Positions 63,014 through 64,000 of a stretch of DNA of 64,000 nt are shown in pieces. The notes under the pieces are model-generated. The model had not been told where the DNA came from. It made no database searches and was given only the letters and a program-made list of their open reading frames with translations. Source of the stretch: Stromatinia cepivora (taxonomy: Eukaryota > Ascomycota > Leotiomycetes > Helotiales > Sclerotiniaceae); NCBI GenBank assembly GCA_014898415.1, contig RCTD01000022.1, positions 496,001 to 560,000 on the forward strand. Direction: 5' to 3'. Position 1 is the first letter of the stretch. The number at the start of each line of letters is the position of its first letter. The position numbers and the translations under genes were made by a program.

Positions 63014-63409
63014 TCAATATATATACTTCTTTTTGGAATGTTGAAATTGATCGATTGAAGCAATTTTTGGATTATTTTTGTATATATTATAAAGAATATT
63101 AGTAGTATAATTAATAAGCTTATACTCTATATTTCCTATATCAATATATTCAATAAAATCGGGATCTGTATTATTATTACAAATATCTTTTTGAATAATA
63201 TCAATATCTTTATCCGTAAGATATAATTGTTCCTTAATAAAAGAATCAACTTCTTTAGTTTTTTTAATAGAAAAATCGATCAGTATTTGTATATCTTTAT
63301 TGTATACCTTATCCTCACTATCTGAAGGATTGAATGGATTGAATAATTCTAAATCGATTTCTTTATTCCTATTATCATCCTTTAGATCTGTATCTACCCT
63401 CAAGATCAA
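63014..63409 (-). other. Acidic 131-codon open frame, unrecognised
   Basis: The longest open stretch in the last 12 kb. The product is Asp/Asn/Ile/Lys-rich (for example NPFNPSDSEDKVYNKDIQIL) without a recognisable domain. The Asp/Asn and Ile enrichment is what RIP would make of an acidic protein, so it may be part of a mobile element or multicopy gene extending past the right edge. Confidence 0.3.
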
Positions 63410-64000
63410 TTTATTTATAAATAATAAATCTGAAATACATTTAATAAATAAATTAAGGATTTTTCAATCCGTAAAAATAAATAAATGAATGAAATCTTCA
63501 TAATTATCTTCGTTTTAAATAATTGTTCCGTTCATTTCAATATGATCTTGTAAATTAAAGATTCTAATAAACTGTTTAAACTCTTTTGTAATATAAATAT
63601 CAATTATTCAATTAATAGAATCCATATAATAAATGAATTCCTTATTGAATATTACATTTTGAATAATAATAATTTTATTGAACTTAGATATCCATATACA
63701 ATAGACCAATATATCTGGGATATAGTCTATTAAATACTCAATATATACCCAAAGATTGATTTTATATCATTTCTTATTAATTCTAGTTTTTCTATTTTTA
63801 TTCAAAGAGTAAACTCAGTATTTATATTTATAGATTTTGTTTCAATTGGAATAAAGATCATCAGATATTTTTTTGGCGAATAAAGGATTATTTTTACAAA
63901 AGTAATTATGAAATTATATATCGAATACTTTATTAAATAATTTAAAGGATTTGGTTTTCAAAGGATTTATATTATATAAATAAATAACAATTTACATTAC

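Larger units (their letters stand above)
37491..64000. other. AT-rich, RIP-affected isochore to the window end
   Basis: From about 37,490 the sequence is dominated by A and T, with very frequent TA steps and hardly any long open frame. All recognisable content consists of mobile elements or multicopy gene families carrying stop codons and transition mutations. Tryptophan codons have become TGA at the same position in the two gag-only elements, and the two LTRs of the copia element differ only by transitions. This is the mark of repeat-induced point mutation. Stretches with nothing I can identify beyond low-complexity AT are 37491-38141, 40131-41240, 44320-45577 (except a GC-richer patch at about 44690-44830), 51073-55650, 57900-58550 and 62000-63000. 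Confidence 0.9.

Overview
The window looks like a nuclear chromosome segment of a filamentous ascomycete (Pezizomycotina). The small phase-consistent introns (mostly 46-70 nt, with GTAAGT-like donors and CTAAC/CTAAT branch sites), the gene set (Zn2Cys6 regulator, division 1 chitin synthase, Msb2-type signalling mucin) and repeats mutated only by transitions fit Leotiomycetes. A Sclerotiniaceae (Botrytis/Sclerotinia-like) source is my inference; no marker sequence proves it.

Layout. Positions 1 to about 37,490 have normal base composition and carry genes: a MITE (738-904); a repeat-rich protein with two KH-like segments (1109-3194, +); a Zn2Cys6 transcription factor (3622-5458, -); an M20 amidohydrolase whose first intron holds a second MITE (6032-7668, +); a broken MFS transporter (8333-9388, -); a class I glutamine-amidotransferase-like protein (10142-10962, +); an ECM4/xi-class glutathione transferase with a likely mitochondrial presequence (11533-12983, -); ubiquitin-activating enzyme E1 (13370-16867, -); FKBP12 (17949-18671, -); about 8.4 kb with no gene I can recognise; the signalling mucin MSB2 (27070-31593, +); and a chitin synthase (33233-36811, +). 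I rebuilt exons by hand from splice signals and reading phase. For every multi-exon model the summed coding length is a multiple of three and conserved motifs run across the joins.

From about 37,490 to the end the DNA changes abruptly to a very AT-rich block with no intact gene. It is a graveyard of transposons and multicopy genes with the signature of repeat-induced point mutation (RIP). Three LTR elements can be delimited exactly, each with equal-length LTRs and a perfect 5-bp target duplication: two short gag-only elements (38147-39821 and 42516-44319) and one complete Ty1/copia element (45583-51067). Between and beyond them lie a possible DUF3435/FluG-domain recombinase relic (about 41240-42490), a degraded FunK1-type fungal protein kinase (about 55650-57657), a second copia pol fragment on the minus strand (about 59860-61040) and several GC-richer islands.

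The genes do not form an evident pathway cluster. MSB2 and the chitin synthase are neighbours with related biology (cell-surface/cell-wall integrity signalling and wall synthesis). E1, FKBP12, ECM4 and the amidotransferase-like protein are housekeeping genes. The most interesting points are the MITE that lengthens an intron, possible alternative N-termini of E1 and FKBP12 that could change localisation, gag-only retroelements, and a kinase relic that ends at a purine motif resembling those before the 3' LTRs of the gag-only elements.
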